From the NCBI GenBank assembly GCA_946631075.1, contig CAMOZS010000014.1, positions 1 through 17,997 on the forward strand: a stretch of 17,997 bases of DNA. Direction: 5' to 3'. How positions within the stretch are numbered: position 1 is the stretch's first letter; the number at the start of each line of letters is the position of its first letter. Of this stretch, positions 8,488-16,406 are shown piece after piece. Origin of the DNA: an uncultured Bacillota bacterium. Lineage in GTDB: Bacteria > Bacillota > Clostridia > Peptostreptococcales > Anaerovoracaceae. Under the pieces are notes generated by a model. The model worked only from the letters and a program-made list of their open reading frames with translations, did not search any database and was not told where the DNA came from. The position numbers and the translations under genes are program-made.

Positions 8488-9060
8488 TTATTTGATGATC
8501 TCAGCAACCGTGTCCGGTCCGCAGCCGGCTGCGTTGCCTTCGTCTGTATCGAGATGGACTTCTCTCTCGTGCTTGTCGCCTGCTCTGACGACAACGTTGT
8601 CAAAGATCAGGCCTCTTTCGCCGTCGATCTTCAGGCATACCACATCGTGGTCCTTGACGCCGGCCTCGATGGCCTGCTCCGGATTCAGATGCACGTGTCT
8701 CTGAGCGACCATGACGCCGTGATCCAGCTCGATCTCACCGCAGGGGCCGATCAGCTTGCAGCCCGGTGTTCCTTCCAGGTGGCCGGACTCTCTTACCGGA
8801 GCCTTGATGCCCAGGGTTCTGGCGTCGGTCATGGCCAGCTCTACCTGTGTCTCCGGACGGACCGGACCCAGGACACGGATCCCCGTCAGGGTCTTCTTGG
8901 GGCCGACGATGTCGACCTTCTCCTCGGATGCGAACTGTCCCGGCTGGACCAGCTTTTTGGTCGGTGTCAGCTCATGTCCCTCTCCGAACAGAATGTCCAG
9001 ATGTTCCTGCGAAAGATGCACGTGCTTGTTGGATAAACCAATCTTAACTTTGTAACCCAT
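8488..9060 (-). CDS. pduL: PduL-type phosphate acyltransferase (phosphotransacylase)
   Basis: Converts acyl-CoA plus phosphate to acyl-phosphate plus CoA (acetyl- or propanoyl-CoA), feeding acetate kinase to make ATP. The 190-residue protein has the two family histidine motifs, SNKHVHLS (residues 10-17, H13 and H15) and AQRHVHLN (119-126, H122 and H124), plus HEREVHLDTDEGNAAG with H164 and H169, which fit the di-zinc site of PduL. The N-terminus starts directly in the domain, without the encapsulation peptide of microcompartment PduL, so this is probably a free cytosolic enzyme replacing Pta. No acetate kinase gene is adjacent. It is the last gene of the tig-led run, 29 nt after hpt, with a purine-rich ribosome binding site (GGAGAGAGG). 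Confidence 0.93.
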   Translation of the reverse strand: MGYKVKIGLSNKHVHLSQEHLDILFGEGHELTPTKKLVQPGQFASEEKVDIVGPKKTLTGIRVLGPVRPETQVELAMTDARTLGIKAPVRESGHLEGTPGCKLIGPCGEIELDHGVMVAQRHVHLNPEQAIEAGVKDHDVVCLKIDGERGLIFDNVVVRAGDKHEREVHLDTDEGNAAGCGPDTVAEIIK

Positions 9061-9089
9061 AATTGTCCTCTCTCCTTAATTCCTTGCAG

Positions 9090-9617
9090 TTAATCCTCCA
9101 GATATGTCACATACGGGAGGTTTCTATACTTTTGATCATAGTCAAGACCGTAGCCGACGATGAACCGGTCGTCAACGGTAAATCCTATGTAATCAACATC
9201 GATCTCGACCCGCCGGCCGTCCGGCTTGTCGAGCAGGGTGCAGATCTTGACTGTCTTAGCTCCGCGGCTGACAAAATATCCCCGCAGGTAGTTCAGGGTG
9301 ACCCCGCTGTCCACGATATCCTCTACGATGATCACGTTCTTGCCATCGATATCCGTGTCCAGGTCCTTATTGATCTTGACCACGCCGGAGGTCTTGGTCG
9401 CCGCCCCGTAGCTGCTGACCGCCATAAAGTCGATGGTCATATCCAGCTCGACGCACTTCATCAGATCCGCCATCCAGAGCACCGCGCCCCGGAGGATGCC
9501 GACCATTACGATCTCCTCTCCCCGGAACTCTTCCGTGATCTGCCGGCCGATCTCCTTGGCCTTCTGCAGGATCTCATCCTGGGTGATCATGACTGTTCCT
9601 ATCGTATCTTCATGCAT
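9090..9617 (-). CDS. hpt: Hypoxanthine phosphoribosyltransferase
   Basis: Purine salvage: transfers the phosphoribosyl group of PRPP to hypoxanthine or guanine, giving IMP or GMP. I use the ATG at 9617, giving 175 residues beginning MHEDTIGTVMITQDEI, which matches the usual HPRT start and length; the frame is open to 9665, but the extra 16 residues are basic and unlike the family. In this numbering the PPi-loop region LRGA is at 42-45, the flexible-loop motif SSYG at 68-71 and the PRPP-binding motif VIIVEDIVDSGVT at 95-107, with E99, D100 and catalytic D103. The start overlaps the DUF1232 gene's stop by 8 nt, and the nearest purine-rich stretch (GGGAGA) is about 11 nt away, so coupled translation is likely. 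In many Firmicutes hpt sits between tilS and ftsH instead. Confidence 0.94.
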   Translation of the reverse strand: MHEDTIGTVMITQDEILQKAKEIGRQITEEFRGEEIVMVGILRGAVLWMADLMKCVELDMTIDFMAVSSYGAATKTSGVVKINKDLDTDIDGKNVIIVEDIVDSGVTLNYLRGYFVSRGAKTVKICTLLDKPDGRRVEIDVDYIGFTVDDRFIVGYGLDYDQKYRNLPYVTYLED

Positions 9618-9966
9618 GTCGGTCCGTCTCTCCCTTCTCCGGTTCATCACCTTCGTCCACGTCATATTCTACATCATCGACGACCTTTTTGCCACGGAAT
9701 TTTCTGGAATAGTCCTTCGGCTTCTCTCCGATCCAGTATTTGTCCAAAGTGCTGGACAGATACCAGAGGATCAGGATCCATACGACGATGTCATCGATGA
9801 ATCCGAAGGGAAAGAGGAAGGGCGGGATGATGTCGATGGGCAGGAAGAGGTAGACGATCCCGGCGACGACCAGGGCCTTCTTGTACCAGGGCACAGTTTT
9901 ATCGGCCATCATGAACCGGATGGCCTTGAGTCTCTTGATCAGTACTCTGAACCCTAAGAACTGCAT
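9610..9966 (-). CDS. DUF1232 (YkvA-like) small membrane protein
   Basis: A 118-residue protein with one hydrophobic region (about residues 31-72) containing the DUF1232 core YLFLPIDIIPPFLFPFGFID followed by DIVV. A basic N-terminus (FRVLIKRLKAIRFMMADK) precedes it, and a strongly acidic tail follows (VDDVEYDVDEGDEPEKGE). The family's biochemical role is unknown; members are small membrane proteins. AAGGAG (complement of 9973-9978) lies 6 nt before the ATG and overlaps the engB stop codon. The 3' end overlaps hpt by 8 nt, so the three genes look translationally linked. Confidence 0.88.
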   Translation of the reverse strand: MQFLGFRVLIKRLKAIRFMMADKTVPWYKKALVVAGIVYLFLPIDIIPPFLFPFGFIDDIVVWILILWYLSSTLDKYWIGEKPKDYSRKFRGKKVVDDVEYDVDEGDEPEKGETDRHA

Positions 9967-9976
9967 TTCTCTCTCC

Positions 9977-10564
9977 TTATTCCTCCAGGAGCCCTTCCAT
10001 CACATCCAGAAGCTCGTCGGAGCCGGTCCGCTTCAGGGCGGATACCGGCAGGACCAGGTCTTCCGGAGCCAGCTGCAAAGTCTGGCGTATCAGCTTTATC
10101 TGTTTCTGAAGTTGATTTCTGGAGATCTTGTCCGCCTTGGTCGCGACCACGATCCCGTCAAGACCGTAGGCCTTGAGATAGTCGTGCATGGTCTTATCCT
10201 GGGCTGAGGGAGCATGGCGGATATCCACCAGCTGGATGACCGTGATCAGGTTGTCCCGGTTCTCCAGATAGTGCTCCATCATCTTGCCCCAGCTTTCGGA
10301 GACGGACTTGGACACCTTGGCGTAGCCGTAGCCCGGCAGATCCACGATCCGGAAAGCGTCGTTGATCCGGTAAAAATTGATGGTCCTGGTCTTGCCCGGA
10401 TTGCCGCTGACGTGGGCCAGCTTCCTGCGGCCGGTCAGCAGATTGAGAAGGGATGACTTCCCTACGTTGGACCGTCCGGCAAAGGCGATCTCCATCAGGT
10501 CCGCCGGAGGATACTGATCCTCCCGGACCGCTACTTTTTCGAGCTCTGACTGCTTGATCTTCAT
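9977..10564 (-). CDS. engB: Ribosome biogenesis GTP-binding protein EngB/YsxC
   Basis: A 195-residue GTPase of the TrmE-Era-EngA-YihA-Septin group that acts late in 50S ribosomal subunit assembly. All G motifs are present: G1 GRSNVGKS (30-37), G2 threonines in GKTRT (57-61), G3 DLPGYG (75-80), G4 TKAD (143-146) and G5 SAL (175-177). Length is normal. The start is 4 nt after the lon stop, with AGAGGG inside the end of lon as ribosome binding site, so it is coupled to lon. The lon-engB (lonA-ysxC) pairing is conserved in Bacillus and clostridia. Confidence 0.96.
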   Translation of the reverse strand: MKIKQSELEKVAVREDQYPPADLMEIAFAGRSNVGKSSLLNLLTGRRKLAHVSGNPGKTRTINFYRINDAFRIVDLPGYGYAKVSKSVSESWGKMMEHYLENRDNLITVIQLVDIRHAPSAQDKTMHDYLKAYGLDGIVVATKADKISRNQLQKQIKLIRQTLQLAPEDLVLPVSALKRTGSDELLDVMEGLLEE

Positions 10565-10568
10565 CGTG

Positions 10569-12920
10569 TTACCCTCTGACCAGCACCTGTTTCAGTGCGT
10601 CTTTCGCTGTCTTAAGCAGGACGAACTCCATGTCCTCCCGCACGGTCTGCGGGATCTCCTGGATGTCCACTTCGTTCTCCGCAGGCAGGAGGACCTTGCG
10701 GATGCCCGCTCTGTGGGCTGCCATTACCTTCTCACGGATCCCTCCGACCGGAAGGATGTTGCCCCGCAGGGTGATCTCGCCGGTCATGGCGATGTCCTTT
10801 CTGGCGGGGATCCCGGTCAGACAGGAGACCAGAGCTGTGCACATGGTCACGCCGGCCGAGGGGCCGTCCTTGGGGATAGCCCCTTCCGGGATATGGATAT
10901 GGATATCGTATTTCTTGTAAAAATCTTCTTCGATGCCAAGGTCCGCTGCGATGGACCGGATATAGCTGAGGCCGGTCCTGGCCGACTCCTGCATCACGTC
11001 GCCCATCTGGCCGGTCAGGGCCAGCTTGCCGCTTCCGGGCACGGCCACCGTCTCGATGAAGAGGGTGTCTCCTCCCACGATGGTCCAGGCCAGGCCTGTG
11101 GTCACGCCCACTTCCTTCCTGCCCCGGATGATATCGAAATGATATTTCTTCTTGCCCAGGAATTCTTCGACCTTCTTGCCGCTGACGCTGACCTTGGCCG
11201 TGTTTCCTGTCACGTACTGGCGGGCGACCTTGCGGCAGATGTTGCCGATCTCCCGCTCCAGATTACGGACGCCGGATTCTCTGGTGTAGTAGTTGATGAT
11301 GGTCTGCAGTCCAGCCTTTGTAAAAGAGATATTGCTCTTCTTCAGGCCGTTCTCCTTGATCTGCTTGGGCACCAGGTACTGCTGGGCGATGTGGAGCTTG
11401 TCGTCTTCGGTATAGCCGGTGACCTGGATGACCTCCATACGGTCGAGAAGCGGCCGGGGTATGGTCTCGGTCGTATTGGCCGTGGTGATGAACATGACCT
11501 TGGACAGGTCGAAGGGGACCTCCAGATAGTGGTCGGTGAAGTCCTTGTTCTGCTCCGGATCCAGGACCTCCAGCAGGGCTGAGGCCGGATCTCCCTTGTA
11601 GTCGGCTCCGATCTTGTCCACCTCGTCGAAGAGGAAGACCGGATTGGAGCTTCCGCAGTCTTTGATGGCGCTGATGATCCTGCCCGGGATGGCTCCGATG
11701 TATGTCCTGCGGTGGCCGCGGATCTCGGCTTCGTCACGGACTCCGCCCAGGGACATGCGGACAAATTCCCTTCCGATGGATCTGGCGACGCTCTTCGCGA
11801 TGGATGTCTTGCCGGTTCCCGGAGGGCCTACCAGGCAAAGGATGGGGCCTTTGAGTCCTTCGGACAGCTGCATGACTGCCAGGTATTCCAATACCCTTTC
11901 CTTGACCTTCTCCAGTCCGTAGTGATCTTCATTGAGGATCTTCTCGGCTTCGATCAGGTCGATATTGTCTTCGGTGTATTTGTTCCAGGGCAGTTCCAGG
12001 ATGGTCTCGATGTAGTTGCGGCTGACTGTGGCTTCGGCGGAAGAGGCCTGCATCTTGGAGAAACGGTTGATCTCCTTCTCGACCTTCTCCCTGGTCTTGT
12101 CCTCCAGTTCAAGCTCGTCCAGCTTCTGGAAGAAATCGGCCACTTCGTCCTCGACGTCTTCTGTTCCGCCCAGTTCCTCCTGGATGGCCCGCATCTGCTC
12201 ACGCAGGTAGTATTCTCTCTGGTTCTGATTGATCTGGGACTTGACCTTGCTGGAGATGTCCTGCTCGATCTTGAGGATCTCCACTTCCCGCAGGAGGATG
12301 CCGTTGAGCTTCTCCAGCCTTTGCTTGGGGTCAAGGGTCTCCAGGAGCAGCTGCTTGTCCTCCAGGCGGATCTCCAGATGGGAAGCGATCATGTCCGACA
12401 TCCGGCCCGCTTCCTCGATGGTGACCACTGAGGCGAAGACTTCGGGGGCCAGGTTCTGGTTCAGGTTGATGTATTCATCGAAGCTGGCCAGGACGGTCCG
12501 CATGAGGGCTTCTGTCTCGGGATCGCTGGAATCCGACTCGAGGGGATCGATGGGACGGATCCTGCACTGAAAATACGGGACCTCAAAGAGGACTTCCTCG
12601 ATGGTCCCCCGGCAGACTCCCTCGACCAGGACCCGGATCGAATCTCCGGGCAGGCGGAGCATCTGCTTGATCCTGCCTATGGTGCCCAGGTGATAGAAAT
12701 CCTCCGGTGTGGGCAGGTCGGTGTTTTCGTCCATCTGGGAGGAGAGGAAAATGTACTGGTTGTTGACCATGGCCTTCTCCAGGGCATTGATCGACTTCTC
12801 TCTTCCGATGTCAAAATGCAAAACCATATTGGGAAATACCGAAAGTCCCCTCAGGGGGATCATCGGCAGATCGATGGTTTCCTTTTCAAAAATGATCTTG
12901 TCTTTCGCTTCCACGTTCAT
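10569..12920 (-). CDS. lon: ATP-dependent protease Lon
   Basis: Cytosolic hexameric AAA+ serine protease that degrades misfolded and regulatory proteins. The 783 residues comprise an N-terminal substrate domain (about 15-205), a coiled-coil region (about 205-300), the AAA+ module with Walker A GPPGTGKT (365-372) and Walker B VFLFDEVD (428-435), and the S16 protease domain. The catalytic dyad is S688 (PKDGPSAG) and K731 (VGGIREKV), 43 residues apart as in E. coli Lon. The ATG at 12920 is only one base from the GGAG. The GTG at codon 3 (12914-12912) has a better 7-nt spacing and may be the true start. A hairpin separates it from clpX. The lonB gene that often accompanies lonA in spore formers is absent here. 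Confidence 0.97.
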   Translation of the reverse strand: MNVEAKDKIIFEKETIDLPMIPLRGLSVFPNMVLHFDIGREKSINALEKAMVNNQYIFLSSQMDENTDLPTPEDFYHLGTIGRIKQMLRLPGDSIRVLVEGVCRGTIEEVLFEVPYFQCRIRPIDPLESDSSDPETEALMRTVLASFDEYINLNQNLAPEVFASVVTIEEAGRMSDMIASHLEIRLEDKQLLLETLDPKQRLEKLNGILLREVEILKIEQDISSKVKSQINQNQREYYLREQMRAIQEELGGTEDVEDEVADFFQKLDELELEDKTREKVEKEINRFSKMQASSAEATVSRNYIETILELPWNKYTEDNIDLIEAEKILNEDHYGLEKVKERVLEYLAVMQLSEGLKGPILCLVGPPGTGKTSIAKSVARSIGREFVRMSLGGVRDEAEIRGHRRTYIGAIPGRIISAIKDCGSSNPVFLFDEVDKIGADYKGDPASALLEVLDPEQNKDFTDHYLEVPFDLSKVMFITTANTTETIPRPLLDRMEVIQVTGYTEDDKLHIAQQYLVPKQIKENGLKKSNISFTKAGLQTIINYYTRESGVRNLEREIGNICRKVARQYVTGNTAKVSVSGKKVEEFLGKKKYHFDIIRGRKEVGVTTGLAWTIVGGDTLFIETVAVPGSGKLALTGQMGDVMQESARTGLSYIRSIAADLGIEEDFYKKYDIHIHIPEGAIPKDGPSAGVTMCTALVSCLTGIPARKDIAMTGEITLRGNILPVGGIREKVMAAHRAGIRKVLLPAENEVDIQEIPQTVREDMEFVLLKTAKDALKQVLVRG

Positions 12921-12938
12921 TCTCCGCTTATATTGATT

Positions 12939-12961
12939 GATAAAGCGGCAGCAAGTGCCGC
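12939..12961 (-). terminator. Hairpin with short T-run between clpX and lon
   Basis: GCGGCA (12945-12950) and TGCCGC (12956-12961) form a 6-bp GC-rich stem with a 5-nt loop, followed on the minus strand by TTTATC. It lies in the 65-nt clpX-lon gap. The weak T-run suggests partial termination or RNA processing that could set the ratio of upstream to downstream genes. I see no convincing separate lon promoter. Confidence 0.5.
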
Positions 12962-12985
12962 CGCCTGATATTCGTAGTTATGCTG

Positions 12986-14329
12986 TTATGCTGTTTCTGA
13001 TTTTTTGGCCTGGCGGTGCTCCGGATGCTCCCCGTGCTCCGCGTGCTCCCCTTCTTCGAGCTGTTTAGGCTGCTCAGCCAGCTGGGGGCTTCTCAGGATC
13101 AGTTCCGGATCCTTATCCCCTTCTACCGTCTCTCTGGTGATCCGGCAGCCTTCCACGTCGGTCCTTGAGGGAAGCTCGAACATGATGTTGGTCATGATCC
13201 GTTCCATGATCCCCCTCAGTCCGCGGGCTCCGGTCTTCCTGGCCAGGGCCTGCTCGGCGATGGCTTCGATGGCGTCATCGGTGATCTCAAGCTCTACCCT
13301 GTCCATGGCCAGCAGCTTTTGGTACTGCTTGACCAGGGCGTTCCTGGGTTCGGTCAGGATCTGCATCAGAGCTTCCTTGGACAGTTCCTCCAGAGATACC
13401 AGGACCGGCAGACGGCCGATGATCTCCGGGATCAGTCCGTATTTGAGCAGATCTTCCGGCTGGGCGTGCTGGAGCAGTGCCTCCCGGTCGATCTTGTTGC
13501 TGTCTACGCTGGCGTTGAATCCGATGACCTTGTCACCCAGTCTCTTCTGGATGACCTTGTCGATCCCGCTGAATGCGCCTCCGCAGATGAAGAGAACGTT
13601 CCTTGTATCAAAGGGAATGAACTCCTGCTGGGGGTGCTTGCGGCCGCCCTGAGGCGGAACGTTGGCTACGGTGCCTTCGATGATCTTCAGCAGGGCCTGC
13701 TGTACGCCCTCTCCGCTGACGTCTCTGGTGATGGACGGATTCTCCGACTTGCGGGCGATCTTGTCGATCTCATCCACGTAGATGATCCCGTGCTCCGCCC
13801 GTTCGATATCCCAGTCCGCCGCCTGGATCAGCTTCAGGAGGATGTTCTCCACGTCCTCGCCTACGTATCCGGCTTCGGTCAGGGTGGTGGCGTCGGCAAT
13901 GGCAAAAGGAACGTCCAGGATCCTTGCCAGTGTCTGGGCCAGAAGGGTCTTGCCGGAACCGGTCGGTCCGATCATGACGATGTTGCTCTTCTGGATCTCC
14001 ACATCGTCTTCATCTCCGCCCATCCGGATCCGTTTATAATGATTGTATACGGCGACTGCCAGGGTCTTCTTGGCCGCTTCCTGTCCGATGACATACTCCG
14101 ACAGGACCTGAGCGATCTCCATCGGCTTGGGCAGATGGACCTCTTCCCCCTCAACGATCTCCGCTTCCGCTGCTTCCAGATCCTTCTCATGCAGCAGGTC
14201 CAGACAAAGGTCTACGCATTCATCGCAGATGTAAACGTCCGGACCGCTGATCAGCCTGCGGACCTGGCTCTGGGGCTTGCCGCAGAAAGAGCAGCAGATC
14301 TCATTATTTTCATCGTATTTCTTTACCAT
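12986..14329 (-). CDS. clpX: ATP-dependent Clp protease ATP-binding subunit ClpX
   Basis: The AAA+ unfoldase that selects and threads substrates into ClpP. In the 447 residues, the N-terminal zinc-binding domain has C13, C16, C35 and C38 (CSFC and CDEC). Walker A GPTGSGKT is at 121-128, Walker B IIYVDEID at 182-189, pore-1 loop GYVG at 154-157, an RKH pore-entrance loop near 230, and the ClpP-docking IGF loop at 269-271 (KVIGFN). All functional parts are present. The odd feature is the C-terminal tail (about 421-447), where His occurs at every third position (H429, H432, H435, H438) among Glu residues. The gene starts 21 nt after clpP with GGGAGA as ribosome binding site. Confidence 0.97.
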   Translation of the reverse strand: MVKKYDENNEICCSFCGKPQSQVRRLISGPDVYICDECVDLCLDLLHEKDLEAAEAEIVEGEEVHLPKPMEIAQVLSEYVIGQEAAKKTLAVAVYNHYKRIRMGGDEDDVEIQKSNIVMIGPTGSGKTLLAQTLARILDVPFAIADATTLTEAGYVGEDVENILLKLIQAADWDIERAEHGIIYVDEIDKIARKSENPSITRDVSGEGVQQALLKIIEGTVANVPPQGGRKHPQQEFIPFDTRNVLFICGGAFSGIDKVIQKRLGDKVIGFNASVDSNKIDREALLQHAQPEDLLKYGLIPEIIGRLPVLVSLEELSKEALMQILTEPRNALVKQYQKLLAMDRVELEITDDAIEAIAEQALARKTGARGLRGIMERIMTNIMFELPSRTDVEGCRITRETVEGDKDPELILRSPQLAEQPKQLEEGEHAEHGEHPEHRQAKKSETA

Positions 14330-14350
14330 TCAGTTCTCCCGTGTTGTCCC

Positions 14351-14932
14351 CTATCTTTCTTTGATCACGTGATCGACCAGGCCGTATTCCATGGCCTCTT
14401 CCGCTGACATGAAGTTGTCGCGGTCGGTATCACGTTCGATCGTCTCCAAAGGCTGGCCTGTGGTCTCACTCATGATCCTGTTCAGCTTCTCCCTTGTTTT
14501 CAGGAGCCACTGGGTACGGATCTTGACATCCTCCGCCTGTCCGGAGGCTCCGCCCAAAGGCTGATGGATCATGATCTCGGCGTTGGGCAGGGCGTAGCGC
14601 TTGCCCTTCTCTCCCGCGGCCAGCAGGAAAGCTCCCATGCTGGCGGCCATGCCTACGCAGATAGTCGATACCTGCGGCTTGATATAGCGCATGGTATCAA
14701 ATATCGCCATCCCGGCGGATACGGATCCGCCGGGACTGTTGATATAGATGTTGATGTCTTTTTCGGGGTCTTCAGCCTCAAGAAACAGCAGCTGGGCTAC
14801 GACCAGGCTTGCCAGGTGATCCGTGATCTCTTCGCCGATGAAGATGATCCGGTCCTTGAGCAGTCTGGAATAGATGTCATACATTCTTTCTCCGCCGCCG
14901 GTCTGTTCGACGACATATGGGATCAGTGCCAT
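14351..14932 (-). CDS. clpP: ATP-dependent Clp protease proteolytic subunit ClpP
   Basis: The serine peptidase of ClpXP, forming a barrel of two heptamers. Its 193 residues are the normal length. The catalytic triad is S98 (GMAASMGA), H123 (MIHQPLGG) and D172 (DTDRDNF), matching B. subtilis numbering exactly. The N-terminus MALIPYVVEQTGGGER is typical, and residues before about position 14 may be removed autocatalytically. The start has AGGAGG (complement of 14938-14943) 5 nt upstream. It lies between tig and clpX, so unfoldase and peptidase are made from one transcript. Confidence 0.97.
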   Translation of the reverse strand: MALIPYVVEQTGGGERMYDIYSRLLKDRIIFIGEEITDHLASLVVAQLLFLEAEDPEKDINIYINSPGGSVSAGMAIFDTMRYIKPQVSTICVGMAASMGAFLLAAGEKGKRYALPNAEIMIHQPLGGASGQAEDVKIRTQWLLKTREKLNRIMSETTGQPLETIERDTDRDNFMSAEEAMEYGLVDHVIKER

Positions 14933-14972
14933 AGTTTCCTCCTGTGTTCCCCGTTAATTTTTCTTTTTTGTC

Positions 14973-16256
14973 TTATTTCTTGACCGCGTTGTCATACATG
15001 AAGTCGACAGCCTTGCGGACCTTGATGTCGCCTCTGATCATGCCGATGTTCTGAGCGCCGATCATCTCAGCCAGCTTGTCCTTCTCCATGCCATACTGCT
15101 GAGCCATCTTCTCCAGCTCTTCGGATACTTCCTCGTCGGTGACCTCGAAAGCTTCCTGATCAGCGACCGCGGTGACGATCATCTGAGTCTTGACCTTCTT
15201 GCGGGCCTCTTCTCTGACGTCATCTCTGAACTCGGAAGGCTCCTTGCCCAGATACTTCATGTAGGTAGCCAGATCCATTCCCTGCGCTCTCAGCTGCTGG
15301 TCGAACTGGGTCATCTGGTTGTCGATCTCCTGCTCTACCAGGGGCTCGGGAACGTCGATGTCGTTGGCGTTGAAGACAGCCTCGATGACAGCGTTCTTCA
15401 TGCTGTTCTCAGCACTCTGAGCCTTGGACTTCTCCAGCTTTTCTCTTGTGTCTGCTCTCAGCTCGTCCAGTGTATCGAATTCGCTGACGTCCTTGACGAA
15501 CTCGTCGTTGATCTCGGGCATCTCCTGCTCCTTGATCTCGTGGACCTTGCACTTGAAGACGGCTTCCTTGCCGGCCAGGTCTTCTGCGTGGTAATCTTCA
15601 GGGAAGGTGACCTTGACGTCTCTCTGCTCGTCCTTGACTGCGCCGATCAGCTGCTCTTCGAATCCGGGGATGAATGTGCCGGAACCCAGCTTCAGGGGCT
15701 GACGCTCAGCTGTGCCGCCTTCGAACTGCTCATCGCCGACCCAGCCTTCGTAGTCGATCAGGACCATGTCTCCATCCTGTGCCGGACGGTCGACTTCGAC
15801 CATGCGGGAGTTTCTCTTGGCCATCTCGCCGATCTCTTTCTCAACGTCCTCGTCGGTGACTTCGGCGCTGACTGTCTCGATCTCGACGCCCTTGTAGTCC
15901 TTGATCTCCAGTTCCGGATAGATAGCAACGGTAACGGTCGCTTCGAATCCTTCGCCCTTCTTGATCTCGCCGAACTCTGTTCTGGGATAGTCGATGACGT
16001 CCAGATCCAGCTCGTCCAGAGCCAGGGGGTAGTTCAGTGAGAAGAGGTTGTTGACCGCGTCTTCGAAGAAGATCCCTTCGCCGTAGTGCTTCTCGATGAT
16101 GCTTCTGGGAGCCTTGCCCTTACGGAATCCGTCGATCTGGAATTTATCCTTTTCCTTCTTGTAGACGTTGACCACTGCGTTTTCGAATTCTTCAGCAGTG
16201 AACTCCATCTTGAATTTCGCTTCTGTGTTTTCTTTTGAAAGTAATGTAGCCTTCAT
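14973..16256 (-). CDS. tig: Trigger factor (ribosome-associated chaperone / peptidyl-prolyl isomerase)
   Basis: Binds the ribosome exit tunnel through protein L23 and shields new polypeptides. The 427 residues contain the ribosome-binding signature GFRKGKAP (43-50) in the N-terminal domain, an FKBP-type isomerase domain (about 158-243, including DGDMVLIDYEGW and GSGTFIPGFEEQL) and a long helical C-terminal chaperone domain. AGGAGG (complement of 16265-16270) lies 8 nt upstream of the ATG. It is the first gene of the run and has its own near-consensus promoter at 16294-16322. Confidence 0.97.
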   Translation of the reverse strand: MKATLLSKENTEAKFKMEFTAEEFENAVVNVYKKEKDKFQIDGFRKGKAPRSIIEKHYGEGIFFEDAVNNLFSLNYPLALDELDLDVIDYPRTEFGEIKKGEGFEATVTVAIYPELEIKDYKGVEIETVSAEVTDEDVEKEIGEMAKRNSRMVEVDRPAQDGDMVLIDYEGWVGDEQFEGGTAERQPLKLGSGTFIPGFEEQLIGAVKDEQRDVKVTFPEDYHAEDLAGKEAVFKCKVHEIKEQEMPEINDEFVKDVSEFDTLDELRADTREKLEKSKAQSAENSMKNAVIEAVFNANDIDVPEPLVEQEIDNQMTQFDQQLRAQGMDLATYMKYLGKEPSEFRDDVREEARKKVKTQMIVTAVADQEAFEVTDEEVSEELEKMAQQYGMEKDKLAEMIGAQNIGMIRGDIKVRKAVDFMYDNAVKK

Positions 16257-16293
16257 GTATTTTTCCTCCTGTTATGAACGCATAGTGCATATT

Positions 16294-16322
16294 ATTATAC
16301 CGCCTTTTATTCTATCTGTAAA
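16294..16322 (-). promoter_or_regulatory. Sigma-A promoter of the tig-clpP-clpX-lon operon
   Basis: On the minus strand TTTACA (complement of 16317-16322, 5/6 to TTGACA), a 17-nt spacer and a perfect TATAAT (complement of 16294-16299). The predicted start near 16287 gives a leader of about 30 nt. I see no CIRCE or CtsR-type operator in this gap, so heat-shock control is not evident from the sequence. Confidence 0.85.
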
Positions 16323-16332
16323 GACTGAAAAC

Positions 16333-16347
16333 GCCGTATTTTACGGC
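16333..16347 (-). terminator. Second, weaker hairpin downstream of the CYTH gene
   Basis: GCCGTA (16333-16338) and TACGGC (16342-16347) form a 6-bp stem with a 3-nt loop, followed on the minus strand by GTTTTC. With the preceding hairpin it may form a double terminator insulating the tig promoter, which starts 11 nt later. Confidence 0.55.
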
Positions 16348-16353
16348 TTCATC

Positions 16354-16385
16354 AAAACAGGACCCCGTTTGTCCACAAGGCCCTG
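16354..16385 (-). terminator. Terminator-like hairpin after the CYTH gene
   Basis: On the minus strand CAGGGCC (complement of 16379-16385) pairs with GGTCCTG (complement of 16358-16364) through seven pairs including one G-T. The loop is 14 nt, and TTTTG follows directly. It begins about 20 nt after the CYTH stop codon, the expected place for an intrinsic terminator, although the T-run is short. Confidence 0.55.
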
Positions 16386-16406
16386 CTCGATGTTTTCTAT
16401 GCTGTT

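Noticed and set aside
9618..9665. N-terminal extension of hypoxanthine phosphoribosyltransferase
   Set aside because: The extra 16 residues are basic, overlap the DUF1232 tail and are not part of the family; the shorter form has the standard length.
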